From the NCBI RefSeq assembly GCF_001653235.2, contig NC_035792.1, positions 1,488,001 to 1,552,000 on the forward strand: a stretch of 64,000 nt of DNA, written 5' to 3'. Source of the stretch: Pochonia chlamydosporia 170. Taxonomy: Eukaryota > Ascomycota > Sordariomycetes > Hypocreales > Clavicipitaceae. Shown in pieces: positions 22,757 to 34,660 of this stretch (positions are counted from its first letter, which is position 1; the number at the start of each line of letters is the position of its first letter). The notes beneath the pieces were generated by a model that was not told the origin of the DNA, did not search any database, and was given only the letters and a program-made list of their open reading frames with translations. The position numbers and the translations under genes were made by a program.

Positions 22757-24085
22757 ATGTCGGAACCGTTTCCGCTGCTCAACAGCCCCGCCGAGCAATT
22801 GCACAGTCTGGAGGCAGAGGGCACGCGACGGCGCCGGAAATCCAGCGGCCTCGGCGGCGACATTCGCGCAGGCGACACTGGCGCCCCGGCCTTTGCCTCG
22901 AGTAAAGTCAGTCTCGACCAGACTGCCGCCTCTGCATCCTCGTCGTCATCTTCTTCCAACAATGCCGGCAGCAATTCCAAGCGACTATCCAAGCGTCGTC
23001 GGGCGCGAGGCTTGCTATCCCGCGTGCGCCAAACCTGCGTCAAGCACACCTGGGTTCTGCCCCTGGCCATCCTCTGCGTCTTCCTCTCTGGCTACGCCAT
23101 CAATCCGACCGACGCGAACCCCCTCCACAACTTCATCTTCCTCTCGTACCCGTTGCCGCAAGAGGATGCCTCGAAACCGATCCAGTACGGCAAGGGGAAA
23201 TGGGACATTGCCTTTGTAGCCTTCTACACCGTCGTCCTCTCCTTCACGCGCGAGTTCATCATGCAGGAGCTTCTTCGGCCGTGGGCCCGCGCCGCCGGCC
23301 TCAAGCGCAATAAGCAAGCCCGCTTCATGGAACAGGCCTACACGGCCGTCTACTTCTTGTTCCTCGGCCCCGCGGGCATGTACGTCATGTCCCGCACGCC
23401 GGTCTGGTACTTCAACACGCGCGGCATGTACGAGTCCTTCCCGCACAAGACGCACGAGGCCCCCGTCAAGTTCTACTATCTCTTCCAGGCCGCCTACTGG
23501 GCCCAGCAGGCCATTGTCCTCCTCCTCGGCATGGAGAAGCCGCGCAAGGACTTCAAGGAGCTCGTCGGCCACCACATTGTCAGTCTTGCGCTCATCGGCC
23601 TATCCTACCGCTTCCACTTCACGTACATGGGCATCGCCGTCTACACCACCCACGACATCAGCGACTTCTTCCTCGCCACCTCCAAGGTCCTCAACTACCT
23701 GGACCATCCGCTCGTCGGCCCCTACTTCTTCGTCTTTGTCTGCGTATGGGTCTACCTCCGCCACGTCATCAACCTCAAGATCCTCTGGTCTCTCTTCACC
23801 GAGTTCCGCACCGTTGGTCCCTTTGAACTCAACTGGGCGACGGAGCAGTACAAGTGCTGGCTCTCGCAGTACATCACCACCGGTCTGCTTGCCTCTCTGC
23901 AGGCCCTCAATCTCTTTTGGCTATTCTACATCATCCGCATTGCCTACCGCTTCATCCGGGATAGTACCGCGGATGACGACCGCTCCGAAGACGAAGACGA
24001 GGGTGACGAGTCGGAGCCTGTGCGCGAGAAACCTGTTCCTACATTGGAAATCAACGGCAAAGCTATCAATGGCAATTCTCACTAA
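22757..24085 (+). CDS. lag1: Ceramide synthase, LAG1/LAC1 family (TLC domain)
   Basis: ER-membrane sphingosine N-acyltransferase that joins acyl-CoA to a long-chain base. A single-exon 442-aa protein. The N-terminal 90 residues are cytosolic, Ser-rich and basic (KRLSKRRRARG). A first membrane segment is at WVLPLAILCVFLSGYAI, followed by the TRAM/LAG1 N-terminal region and the TLC domain with several hydrophobic spans. The Lag1p motif is intact: KDFKELVGHHIVSLALIGLS (catalytic His272-His273) and YTTHDISDFFLATSKVLNYL (His299-Asp300, Asp303). The C-terminal tail is acidic (DDDRSEDEDEGDESE), as in yeast Lag1/Lac1 where it is a phosphorylation and Lip1-related region. Which of the two fungal paralogues (LAG1 or LAC1/barA-like) this is cannot be settled without a tree. 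The start at 22757 is the first ATG after the leader. Confidence 0.92.
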   Translation: MSEPFPLLNSPAEQLHSLEAEGTRRRRKSSGLGGDIRAGDTGAPAFASSKVSLDQTAASASSSSSSSNNAGSNSKRLSKRRRARGLLSRVRQTCVKHTWVLPLAILCVFLSGYAINPTDANPLHNFIFLSYPLPQEDASKPIQYGKGKWDIAFVAFYTVVLSFTREFIMQELLRPWARAAGLKRNKQARFMEQAYTAVYFLFLGPAGMYVMSRTPVWYFNTRGMYESFPHKTHEAPVKFYYLFQAAYWAQQAIVLLLGMEKPRKDFKELVGHHIVSLALIGLSYRFHFTYMGIAVYTTHDISDFFLATSKVLNYLDHPLVGPYFFVFVCVWVYLRHVINLKILWSLFTEFRTVGPFELNWATEQYKCWLSQYITTGLLASLQALNLFWLFYIIRIAYRFIRDSTADDDRSEDEDEGDESEPVREKPVPTLEINGKAINGNSH

Positions 24086-26021
24086 TTTAATCTTTACCTT
24101 TTTCATCAACAAACTTTTAACCGTACATTCGTTTTTTGAGAATGACACGAGCACGAATAGCATGAACAATCTGGAAAAACGGGAGCAACATATCAACTTT
24201 TAAAGTCCACACCTTGGGTCTACCACCAACAAAAACAGACCAAGTAATAGTTTTCACCCCCCGTGGCAAAGCATGAGACGGCGTTGGAAGGGAAATCACT
24301 CACACTCGCTTAGAGAGCTTTTGCATGTACCAACTTGGGCATTGCATCCCATAAGAGGCATGGTCCTTTTTATTTCTCTTCTTGAAACCTTTTCTTCGCA
24401 TTTGGCGGCTTGTACGTAATGTGGTGTATGTATGATATGGATTGCCGCGTTTAATATATTTTTTAATGATTGTGGGCTTTTGATGGTTTCGTTTCATGTT
24501 GGCATTGTGATGTATGTATGGGTGGCGCTGGAACTGTACACCAGGGTATTGTTAGCAATATGGTATTCAAGCAGATACCTTGTCCCGTCATGCAACTACG
24601 ACACCGTCATTATCTACAGTTCTTACTAGGTAACTCCGTCGATGGCATGTACTGCCATGCGGTAAAGGTACGGGTGAAACAGGACTAACATGATGTACAC
24701 TTACCATCCACAAGACCATTGCCATGTCTCAAGGAAATCTCCTCGACTACAGATACATATACACACATATATTCTGCCACTCTGCCATACACACCACTGG
24801 ACCATACTATCGTACCATGATGCACTCGTCTATATATGTGCATCAAGGTGCCATAGGTATTCAACTGGCGTTGTCGGACCTGAACACGTTCAAAAACTTG
24901 ACCCTCCCACTATACGCCACAGTCACAATGTCCATGTCAACAGGTCGACTTGAAAATCTTCGTCATTCCTAACCTTGGTCTCTACTTGCAAGCTAAACAT
25001 AATACCAAGCCCAAAACATAAAAATTATCAAGACCGCTAAACTCCGCTTGTGAAAATGTTGCCCCATTTCTTTCCTGGTACCCCTTGGCTCCCTTCCCCT
25101 TCCGTGTCCTGTCCCTTTCGTGAGCCATGCCTGTGCGTGTGCGTATTACTTTATTTTCCCCGCCCTTGCCTGGAGAGAGAAACAGGAGCAGAAAACGAAA
25201 AAAAAAAAATGGGCTAAGACCGTCAATTGCAAAATAACACATGCCATGTCTGTCCACGCTCTCTGCTTCAAACCCCTTCCCCACCCAATTCGAACCCAAG
25301 CCGTTGGTTAAGCAGCGTTCCGTACCTTTCCACGTGCCCAAAGGCACTATTCGATTCTCGAATAGAAGCAGTACACACATGTCCGGTTCCATGATCAGTA
25401 CATACTGTTAGAAGGCTCAAGCTCCCGCAATAATTCGTCGCCGACACCTGTCCGCCTCTCCACCGCTCCTCATGAAGCACGCCGGTAGAACCTGGCGCGA
25501 AAAAAAATGGCAACATGTCTGATAGTCGCTGAAATAACAACCAGAAGGCCAAATTGGAAAAAAAGAATTGAAATGAAAAACTTCGTCATCGCGTCTCTAT
25601 CTCGCGGTCGTTGCTAGATATGCAGTGAAAGTATTAAGTTGGATAGAATGTGGAGCGGATATGCTCAAATGTTCCCAGAGGGCACGGGGAAAAGAGTAGC
25701 TGAAAGAAAAAGTAGATTTGCTCCAAACGCCGTTCCTATGCAGTCCTGATGCGGTGTCGATCGTGATAAAAGCGAAATAATCGAGAACCTGACGAAAATG
25801 ACGTCGCACACATGCATCGAAGGTATCGAGTACCTCGTCAATAGTTTCAAAGGCTGGGCCGTGGCCAAAGCCTTGCACGCCCAAGGGATATTAAAACCTG
25901 AGGCCAATTCTCGCAGATATGGCTTCCTGTACTCAATCTTCGTTTCTCTCCCACAAATCACACTGATGAGAACGCAGCTTGCGGAAACAAAGTCCCATCA
26001 GCATGAAATCTCCTTCTAGTT
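24086..26021. other. Intergenic 1.9 kb between convergent genes
   Basis: Shared 3' flanks of lag1 (+) and the ABC transporter (-). AT-rich pieces and A/T runs occur, but no supportable gene or RNA. Confidence 0.55.
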
Positions 26022-29000
26022 TTAATGTCGGTCATCCTCATGGTCGTCAGTATGAGTCGACTCAGCATCGGATGATGCTGACGACGCCGATGATGAAGCT
26101 GAGGTAGAGTCCCCTCCGTTATTGCCACGACTGGTGGCATTGCCAGAGAGGGTTCCTGAAGAGCCAAGGCTCTGGTAGTCCTCCATGGTAGCCTCCTCAG
26201 GCGTTTTCGAGCCCATGTTGGCCCTTCGCACTGCCCGTGCTGCTTTTAGATGTGCCTCTCGGGCTGCGTCCAAGGCCCGTTCAGCCCGGATCTGCTTCTC
26301 CCACATCGAGGCATAACGTCCATTGGCGTCAAGTAATTCATCATGAGTACCTCTCTCCACAATCTCACCAGCGTGTAGCACGATAATCTGGTCAGCATGA
26401 GTAATCGTGGAGAGTCGGTGTCTGCCGAAATTGGTTAGCCAAATTGAAGCTCCAGGCACAGATATCTCCTCCACATGTGTCATAACTTACGCAATTATTA
26501 GGAGAGTTCGCCCTTCTCCTATGTTCCACACATTGTCCTGAATCTCTTGCTCAGTATGGGTATCCAACGCCGATGTAGCTTCGTCCAGCATGATGATTCT
26601 AGGGTCCTTGAGGATCGTCCTAGCAATGGCTACCCGCTGCTTTTCACCGCCGCTGAGTCTCAAGCCCCTCTCTCCAACTTGAGTGTTGTATTGATCCGGG
26701 AAGCTCATGATTCGATCGTGGATGCTGGCAGCCCGGCACGCCGCATAGACTTCTTCCTCCGTGGCAGATGGATTCGCATACTGGAGATTGTACATTAGGG
26801 ACTCGTTGAAAAGCGTTGTGTCTTGGGGGACAACCCCAATCTGTCGGCGCACAGACTCGATTGTCAGATCCTTGACGTCTATACCATCGAACTCAATGCT
26901 GCCTTCGTCACAGTCATAGTAGCGAAACATGTGGCGAAACAGCGTCGACTTGCCGCCACCCGATTCGCCAACAAATGCCGTTGTTGTGCCAGGGGCACAC
27001 TCGAAGCTGATGTTGCGCAGGGCTGGCTTACGTCTATCATAAGCAAAGCTGACATTCTTCCAGCGGACATGACCATGGAAGTCTTCGAGAGGTACTGCAT
27101 GCGGCGTATCAACCACCGTGGGCTGAATCTTGAAGAGTTCCAGCAGTCGTTCACCGGATATCATAGCTTGCTGTACCGTTCTGTAGAAGGTCCCGAAAAA
27201 GTTCAGTGGGCCCTGCAACTGGGTCAAGTATGCCACCACAGTAAACCACTGTCCCGTTGTCCGAACACCCACCGCTACTTGCCAGCCACAGACCAACGAC
27301 GCGACGATCCTCCCCAAATTGAATACCAAGGTTTGACAGATATTCATCAGAACCATGCCCATCTGGACTTTAGCTTCGGCTCTCTGGAACACGCCAACCT
27401 TGTCCTGATATCGTCTGGATTCGAACTCTTCAGCATTGAAGTATTTCACAGTCTCGTAACTAGAGATTGAATCGTTTTTCACAGCCTCCTCTTCTCGATC
27501 AGCATTCGTCATTTCCCGTCTATGATCGGCACGAGTCGCCGCCATCTTGATGGTCATGTACAAATACCAACAGGTATTGACCAGGTTGATTTCGGCGTAG
27601 AATGCTCCAAAGGCCCAATAGAAGAGAATGATGGAAAGGAAAAGATCAAAAAGCATCGGAACGACTTGAAATGTCACCTGCTCAAGAAACTGGTTGATGG
27701 CGGAACCCTTGTTCAGCGCTGATAAAACTTCTCCAGTTCGCTTTGACAAGTGAAAGTCGAGGCTGAGGCAGTGTACGTGGTTAAAGGCTGCAGTGGTCAA
27801 TCCTCGATAGGAGTATTGCGACACTGGAATCCAGAGAAGTGATCTCAAAGACCCCAGTAAGCCGGTTTGGCCTTGGAATATCCACAGGCCGCCCAGTAAA
27901 AGAAAATCCTTCAGAGGAAAGGTGTCGGTGGTCAGTGGTTCACCACGCTGTACACTTCGAACGGCCTCGGCGAGACTATCGACAACACGTCCAATCTGCC
28001 AGGGAACTGCCACGTTCACGCATCTTTGAACAATCACCAAAATAAAGCAGAACAGGACCTGCAACTGTAATCGGGTCGAGTCCTTTGGCCACAAATACGG
28101 AAAGAACAGCGAGTATCCGCGGACATACTCCACCCAGGTCCGGCGAGGGAGTTTCTCTGGGCGGTAAAACGCAGCTTGCTCTTCTTTGCGGGAGGTGCCA
28201 TAACCGGAGGCCCGTGTGGCGCTCGACAATGTCCGCTTGCGAGATCGTCGTTCTTGTGAACCATATGTCTGACCGTTGCTCGTCTCATACGACCCATTAG
28301 CTCGTCCATTGAGCAACGGTGTAGACTCTGAACAAGGAGCTGCCGCCTCAAGCCCATGGTCGTCATGACGGACTTTCATTATCCAGGCAATGCAGAAGAA
28401 GCCGATGAGGGCCAGGAGGTGAAGAAGCCGAACAAAATAGAGAACTAGATCAATCTTTGCCCAGTAATCCACGCAACTCTCCTCATCATCGTTGGCGGAA
28501 TTCGCTGTTCGAACCGAGCGAGCAAAGTGGCAATCGGCAGCCGCAATAAAGGTGGTGACGAAAAGTACAAGTTCACCACAGAGTCCCAAGACCCAGATGG
28601 CAAGATGCACAATGTTTGGGCCTTTTCTCCAGTCAAACAAGGAGAAGAGGATATACAAGTAGAAAAACGTGGAGCCGGTGACATGGACCTGTAGATTTCG
28701 TGCAACGATTAGTCAAGAAACTTCCAATGCCGCGAAGCCCAAACCGCCGGGGTAATGAAGTCCAAAGCGGGCCAAGACAACATCCGGGGTAAGTCGACTT
28801 TGTGTGTCTGGATATCAATTCGTAACATACCACGCTCCACTCGCCTGCCCACGGCAGGCCTTCTCTTGACCATTTATAAGGGTTCTCATGCCAGAAGGCA
28901 TGAACAAACATTGACACGCCTGTACCAACATAGCTCAAGAATAGAATAGCCGCTAAATAGCGAAAGACATTCTTGGCTGCCGGTCCAAAGCGAGGTCCCA

Positions 29001-29268
29001 ACTTGCGCTCGCTATCATCCCGCTTCTTACGCTTCGTAATGGGCAGAGGCTTCCCACCTGGTCCCTTGACTGTGGGTTGGACCAGGTCCTCTTCTTTCTT
29101 AGCATTGTATACGCTATACCAGGCCGCACCTGTCACAAATGCAACAAGAAGCACCAAGGAATATAGAAGTTGCGTCTGGCGAAGGATGGTATCAGTAACG
29201 CTGGTATCGTCGAACGCAGATCTTAGGTCTCTCGGATCGGGAGGCTGGTTCTCGTCGGTGGCTCCCAT
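26022..29268 (-). CDS. hmt1: HMT1-type vacuolar ABC half-transporter (ABCB)
   Basis: Probable vacuolar-membrane ABC transporter of the heavy-metal-tolerance type (S. pombe Hmt1 family; glutathione/phytochelatin-metal export into the vacuole is family knowledge). Three exons: 28831-29268, 26491-28688 and 26022-26421, giving 1011 aa. The introns are 28689-28830 (142 nt, GTATGT...ACAG) and 26422-26490 (69 nt, GTAAGT...GCAG). The N-terminus carries an extra membrane domain of about five spans (TMD0), then a Ser/Arg-rich linker, a six-span ABC core and the nucleotide-binding domain. The NBD has Walker [10 protein letters not shown] (about residue 720), signature LSGGEKQR, Walker [13 protein letters not shown], and an H-loop split by the last intron (LLIIA|HRLSTI). 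The tail is Ser/Asp-rich. Omitting the second intron would drop the H-loop. The start at 29268 is the first ATG of exon 1; the promoter faces the gene desert and is CT-rich on the coding strand. Confidence 0.92.
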
Positions 29269-32233
29269 GGCGGACTAGAGCAAGAAGATCAGCATGTTAG
29301 CCAAAAGTCAAGGTGATGTAAGGCAAGAATGCATGTTTGGGTTCGCGAAAGTCAGAGACAAGATGCCGTTCCGGAACAAGACTGAGTCAGCCCTCGAAGG
29401 GAGGGAGAGGAGGATTCAGAGACCGCCTGCAAAGTATCCGTAATCATTGATCCAGAACTGAGAGTGATAAACAAAGAGATTGGTAATATGCTGGTTTTCG
29501 TAAAGTGTTCGATCACTCCATGTTGGTTCCTCGTACCAGTGTTCCGGTAAGGCGCGGTCGACAATACGGCAACAAAACAACTAGCAGGTTTCTTGGCCGA
29601 GACAAACAAAACACGAGTGATGGTGGGCGTTTGCGGCTACTTACAGAGAGAATTGGAGAGTCGTCAAATCACCTAGAGCAAATCATGGCCCTGCCCAAGT
29701 CAATTGGCAGCAGGTGATGATGGGCACTCGCAAATGAGCAGAGAAGCGGGTTGGGAACAAGAGAATTGCTCTCTACGATGTACCCGCAATGACGAGAGGC
29801 CAAGAGGCGAGGAGGGGGAGAAGATCGGGAGAGGAGGGAGAAGGGGACAAGAGGTTAGAGTTGGAGGAGATGTGGTGGGAAAAAAAGAATGAATGATGAT
29901 GTTTGGAGAAGTTGATGTGCGGCGTCTTGCAGACAACATGTACAAACCGAGAGTCTTCTTTTGTCACTGCCACCTCAGAGGCGTCTGAGGGACCAGGTAT
30001 GTCGGGTCATGCCAGGCGGAGGTGCAGTACCAGACCGTACCTGGGTACCTCGCATGTGGTGCAACGTACAACACGGTACATCAGGTGTTCTACACCAATA
30101 CAATACTGACCAGGGCAGGTGCTCCCCAGTCGTAGTGGCCACCGACTAGCCCAGTCAGTGCTCCCAGGTGTCCGCCAGATGCCAAACTTGGCCACCCAGC
30201 TGGCACACAGCTGCAAGCATTTTTTTTAAGGCCTGCTCAACTCCTGCACATGTCTTGGAGCAAGGTGCACCCCCTCCACCCACCAACAGGAGGGTGGTCG
30301 AGTCTAATTCGAGCAGTCAGTCAACAAGTTCTTGACATGTCCAAAGTCATGTCCTAGCTCAGTAAGGAATCAGGTATCATGTGTCGCATTGTATGTACTC
30401 GTCTTCTTCAAGCTCCGTGTACCCGGGCACCGACACCGACACTGACACATGGCATGTCTGTCAATGTTCCGCTTGAGCCATCGAGTCGACAGGATCCAGT
30501 CGCACCCTTGGACGGATGGCTCGAGCCAGGCATTTGCTGGGAGGAGCAAGGAGCACCACACAGCACTTATAACAGCACACAATGTGCTCCGTAAGTATGT
30601 GTGTTAATAAAGTATGCAGATACTTGACTAGACTGCTCCCATCTCTCATCACTCAACTCCCCATTTTCTCACCAGACTCCTCCTCCACCGTGGTCCACCT
30701 GCACCTTGGCCTGCACCTGCAGACTGAGAGGCAAGGACCCTCGTCTCTTCCTACCCCCTGGTCCCCGGCGACCATGTCGCCGATGGGGTTTACGGAGTAC
30801 GGACTGTGCGGTGGGTGTGGGCAAGGGTGTGGACCAAAGCCCGGACCAAGATGTTGGAGGGGAGCCTGGGCGTCTTGGGCGTGCAGGTTGGAGAGAGCGA
30901 CACTGAGCAAGAGAATAGGGTGTGGATGGCCATCAAATGTCATGGGCAAAAGGTGAGTGCGAAATACCAACACCAGCTCTGTTCGGACGACACGAAGTCC
31001 GTTGCATATGAAGAAAAGTTTACTGATGTTGCTGTATCATGCGTACACTACAACAGGCTGAGTGAATGAATAAGTCTCTCTCTTGGTCAACAAGAGTCAA
31101 CTTCTTCAGGGTATTTTGACATTGGGTTCTTTCATATTGGGTGTGTGTGCCAGAGATGGGTGTGTTTTTCAATGTCAGTCACCATCCAGAATTCGACGGG
31201 TTCACACGATGGACATGGGGGTAGGTTCTTTGGGTCCCTCCCTCCCTGGCTCTTGGGACACGCCTTGTGTAACTTCAACCACTGGGGACTCTGGGCTCTG
31301 GGCTCTGGTTGATCTGGGCATCAGTTCGGGTATGGAGACTAGGAAATGGCATGTCAAAGTCCCCAAGATTTCCAAGGCCATAATTAAAGTACTTGATCCT
31401 GGTATTCAAAGTCAACATTGAAGGAGCCGAGTGGACACATCAGGTCATGCCACGACATAGAGTCGTTGTAGTGTTCCTATCATGGCGATTAATGCTTTGT
31501 CTGTGGCATGACACGTAAACCACATTATCTGCATCGGTTTCCAAAGAGTTTATGCCCGTCATACACTTCAGCGTCCCAGTGCAAGAATGCAATCTGACTG
31601 GTAGAATCGTTCTGTAAGCGTTTCTGCTAGGCCCGGCACCAGCGTCCTCCGACCTCGAATCTTTGCCGTTTATCCACACTCCATCGCCAGGATGAGGGTG
31701 GTGCCACGGGTCCCAGGGCTCCAGTGCCCACCGTCCACCGGAAAGCCATCGTGATTGCATGATATCTTGCACAGTAGTAGTAGTAGCAACCATGGTCTTC
31801 GTATGTATGTTGTAGTATGGAGAACAGTCATCAATCATCCATCATTCGCCATTTCCAAATCGCCATTGCGTTTGAAACTCTGAAATGGACCCGCTGCGGG
31901 CGGCTGGTTGGCAACGGCACCCAAAAAGCCCGTTGGTCTCTCGCGAGTCCCTGCCTCATAATTTTCTTCTCAATTTCACGTATGTTCCGGCACGGCACTG
32001 TCTTGCTGCACAGGACATGGCTCCGGCTCCTTGGCTTCATTGAATTCGTGCAAGAGCGCCGCCAATGTTGCTCGATTGGCCATCGGGTGCCTGCTGATGT
32101 CTCCTGGGCGGCGTGTGGTGCCGCTTTGTGGAGACAAATCTGGACACAGTTACCCTCTTGGCGGTAGCGTAGCTTGATTAGCCGCCTAGTGGGGCAGCTG
32201 ACTCCTGCCTCAGTCGCGCCAGAGGCCAACGGG

Positions 32234-32258
32234 TTGACTGGCTTGACTGGCTTGACTG
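32234..32258 (+). repeat. Tandem TTGACTGGC repeat
   Basis: Two perfect copies of TTGACTGGC followed by a partial third (TTGACTGC). It lies in the gene desert and resembles short TTGACT/TGACTT repeats upstream of the LAMMER kinase. Confidence 0.7.
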
Positions 32259-34637
32259 CATCCAAGGGTTGCTGTTGGGATTGGTGGCAACCACAAAGGA
32301 ACGAAAAGCCACGCCCGAACAGACACAGAAGCCCAGCCGTAAGAAGGAAAGTCGATATAGCTTGTTGTTGATCTCTAATGATATATCATTGTTCATCTAA
32401 CACCACTGAGCGAGAGTCGCCAGGACTGCATTTTCAGCTATGAAGTCAACGAGTATGGAGAACAACGTCCCCTCACTTGCGTGAACGGCCAGATGAACGG
32501 GCACGACATCGAAGCGGCCCAATGGAGAATAACCACCGGAGCATTTGCATGACTGGGTTTAAAGAACAAAAATACGCCACTGCTCTCGCCTCGGGCACAC
32601 TCAATGTCGAGAACTGCCCGGTGTACGAAGAAATGTGCACGGAATACACAGACTTGCGACCTCAGAGTCGTTGGACGACGGCATCTTGTCGCCACCTCTC
32701 AAAGTGGGCACCAACATGCGGAGCCTTCTCCCCTCCCATAAGCCGCCGTATGGACCCTAGTTGCCCAGTAATCCAAGAAATCAGCCATGGTGAGGATGGT
32801 GAATCTTGATTCAACAATGGCATGCCCTCGATCCAGCCTTGCACCGTCTTGCCTGAAAAAGTCGCCCCTCAAGTGCGTCATTCAGCCGCCATTGAGTAGA
32901 AACAACGCCAAGAGCTTGACAGGAACGATGAGGCGGCCTGACGTCCCTTCAGCCTCGTGACATTCGTTGCCCCATAACGTCAAGGTCAAGTTTGTGGGGG
33001 ACCCTTACATCGCTGAATACTGGATGGTGGTAGGATGTGTGAGACCATGTGTGTGCTAGTCGTCCAACCAGCTCGTGATCAAAACTATTTGTGCAAATGC
33101 AGCGTAACCACCGACTCTGGGGTCGAGAGGGTTGTGCGCCATGACTGAGACAGTAACAGAGCCTGTCCAAGATGTTGGACAGCACCTGACGGACGCTTGT
33201 CATGTATCCGTGCAAGGTTTTTGTCTTTCTTTCCAATTATTTAAATTGTTCTTTCCAGCAAAGACAATCAACCTTCGTCAAAAGAAACTCACATTGCGCC
33301 CCTTCGTGGGAAGTAGTGAGCCAGAGAAGCCGAATGGAATATATCCGCGGTAGTTTCGTTCAGTGGAATGTGACATATTACCTGGTGCCACTGTTGTTGA
33401 CAGACAACGGCAAATGTCTGACTCTGGCTGTAAGGTGGTTGAGTGTAAGCATTGCAAGCGGAGTCCGTAGTTGAGCTCCAGCAAAAATGATCACGGGCTT
33501 CTTCTTATGAGCCAAAGCTTTGTGCAATGCGCGGCCCATTTGACTCTAAGACGGCGGTTAATTATGTCAGGGCTGGCTACAAAAGCTTCATTGTTTTGAA
33601 GAGGTGACTGCCGGGGGCAAATCTTACCTTGCCTCGCTTCGTCTTGTATTGTCTTTAGGGGTCTTGTTACTAGCCAAGTGGGTTCGAAACGCCCAACCCA
33701 TTCGCACAGGGTTCAAGGATCGGCTCTCGAAGTTCCGTTAAGCGATTCATGGCTTGCTTGCGAAGGCTTTGATACATCTAACCAATTAATTCAATCCTTC
33801 AAGAAATAATCAAATGCAAAGGCGGCTTCAGTCGGCCTGACACTGTGATTTCAAGGGTCGAGCGATGTATGAAGTGCGGAACTGTCTGGTTGTTGGGACG
33901 CTTAAGTGAGCGGCAATGTGGAATCGTACCAAATAGCCTTGTGTACCCAAGGAGCAGGGCTATGCCATGGTCAGAGTTTGCATGTGGTTGTTGCAGGGCC
34001 ATGTAATTATAGGTTTGTTGACTGTATCTGAAATTGGAAACGAATCTCCGATAGATAGGCTCTTAGCCTAACACCATGTTAGACGGACCGAGCAGGTATT
34101 TATGAGTCTGCACCAACCAGGCCTTTTCGGGTCATTTGTGAACCCTCGAAATGGACATAGATCTGAGTTCGCTTTGAATGCACCAAAAATTCAAAAGCAT
34201 GACATGGTAGGCTATGAGACAACAGCACAAAGTGAACGGAGGAATAGGTATCGAGTGCTTGACAATAATAGCCAGCCACGTCTCACGACAAATCCAAAAT
34301 CAAGAATCAAACTGAACAGTCGGCGGGGGCGTGTCCACTGGCGATCCATTGGGAAGGAACAAGCAAATGCTCTTGCCGATGACCTCTTCTGACAGACGGA
34401 TGGATACACACAGGTCACACCCATTGCTCTTGCCATGTGGTCTGGTTGGCTCTCATCTGTCATGTGTCTGGTTAATGGTGGTTCACGTCTCCGGCTTACC
34501 GGTTCATCTCCATGCTTTGAAACACAATCAAGCTTGAGCTCCCTGCATTCACTCCGCCATCCCATTCTAAAGTTCCCATTCGCACCAGGCCTGTCCACGC
34601 AACCCAATACTCTCTCCGCATGCGCGGCAAACAACAA

Positions 34638-34660
34638 ACTACTACTACTACTACTACTAC
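34638..34660 (+). repeat. (ACT)n microsatellite
   Basis: Seven full ACT units plus a partial one. It creates a poly-Leu or poly-Thr stretch in spurious reading frames. Confidence 0.9.

Noticed and set aside
22440..23219. 259-codon frame overlapping lag1
   Set aside because: Out-of-frame shadow of the GC-rich lag1 5' end.
33670..33700. GGTTCGAAAC resembling a tRNA B-box
   Set aside because: No A-box or cloverleaf upstream.
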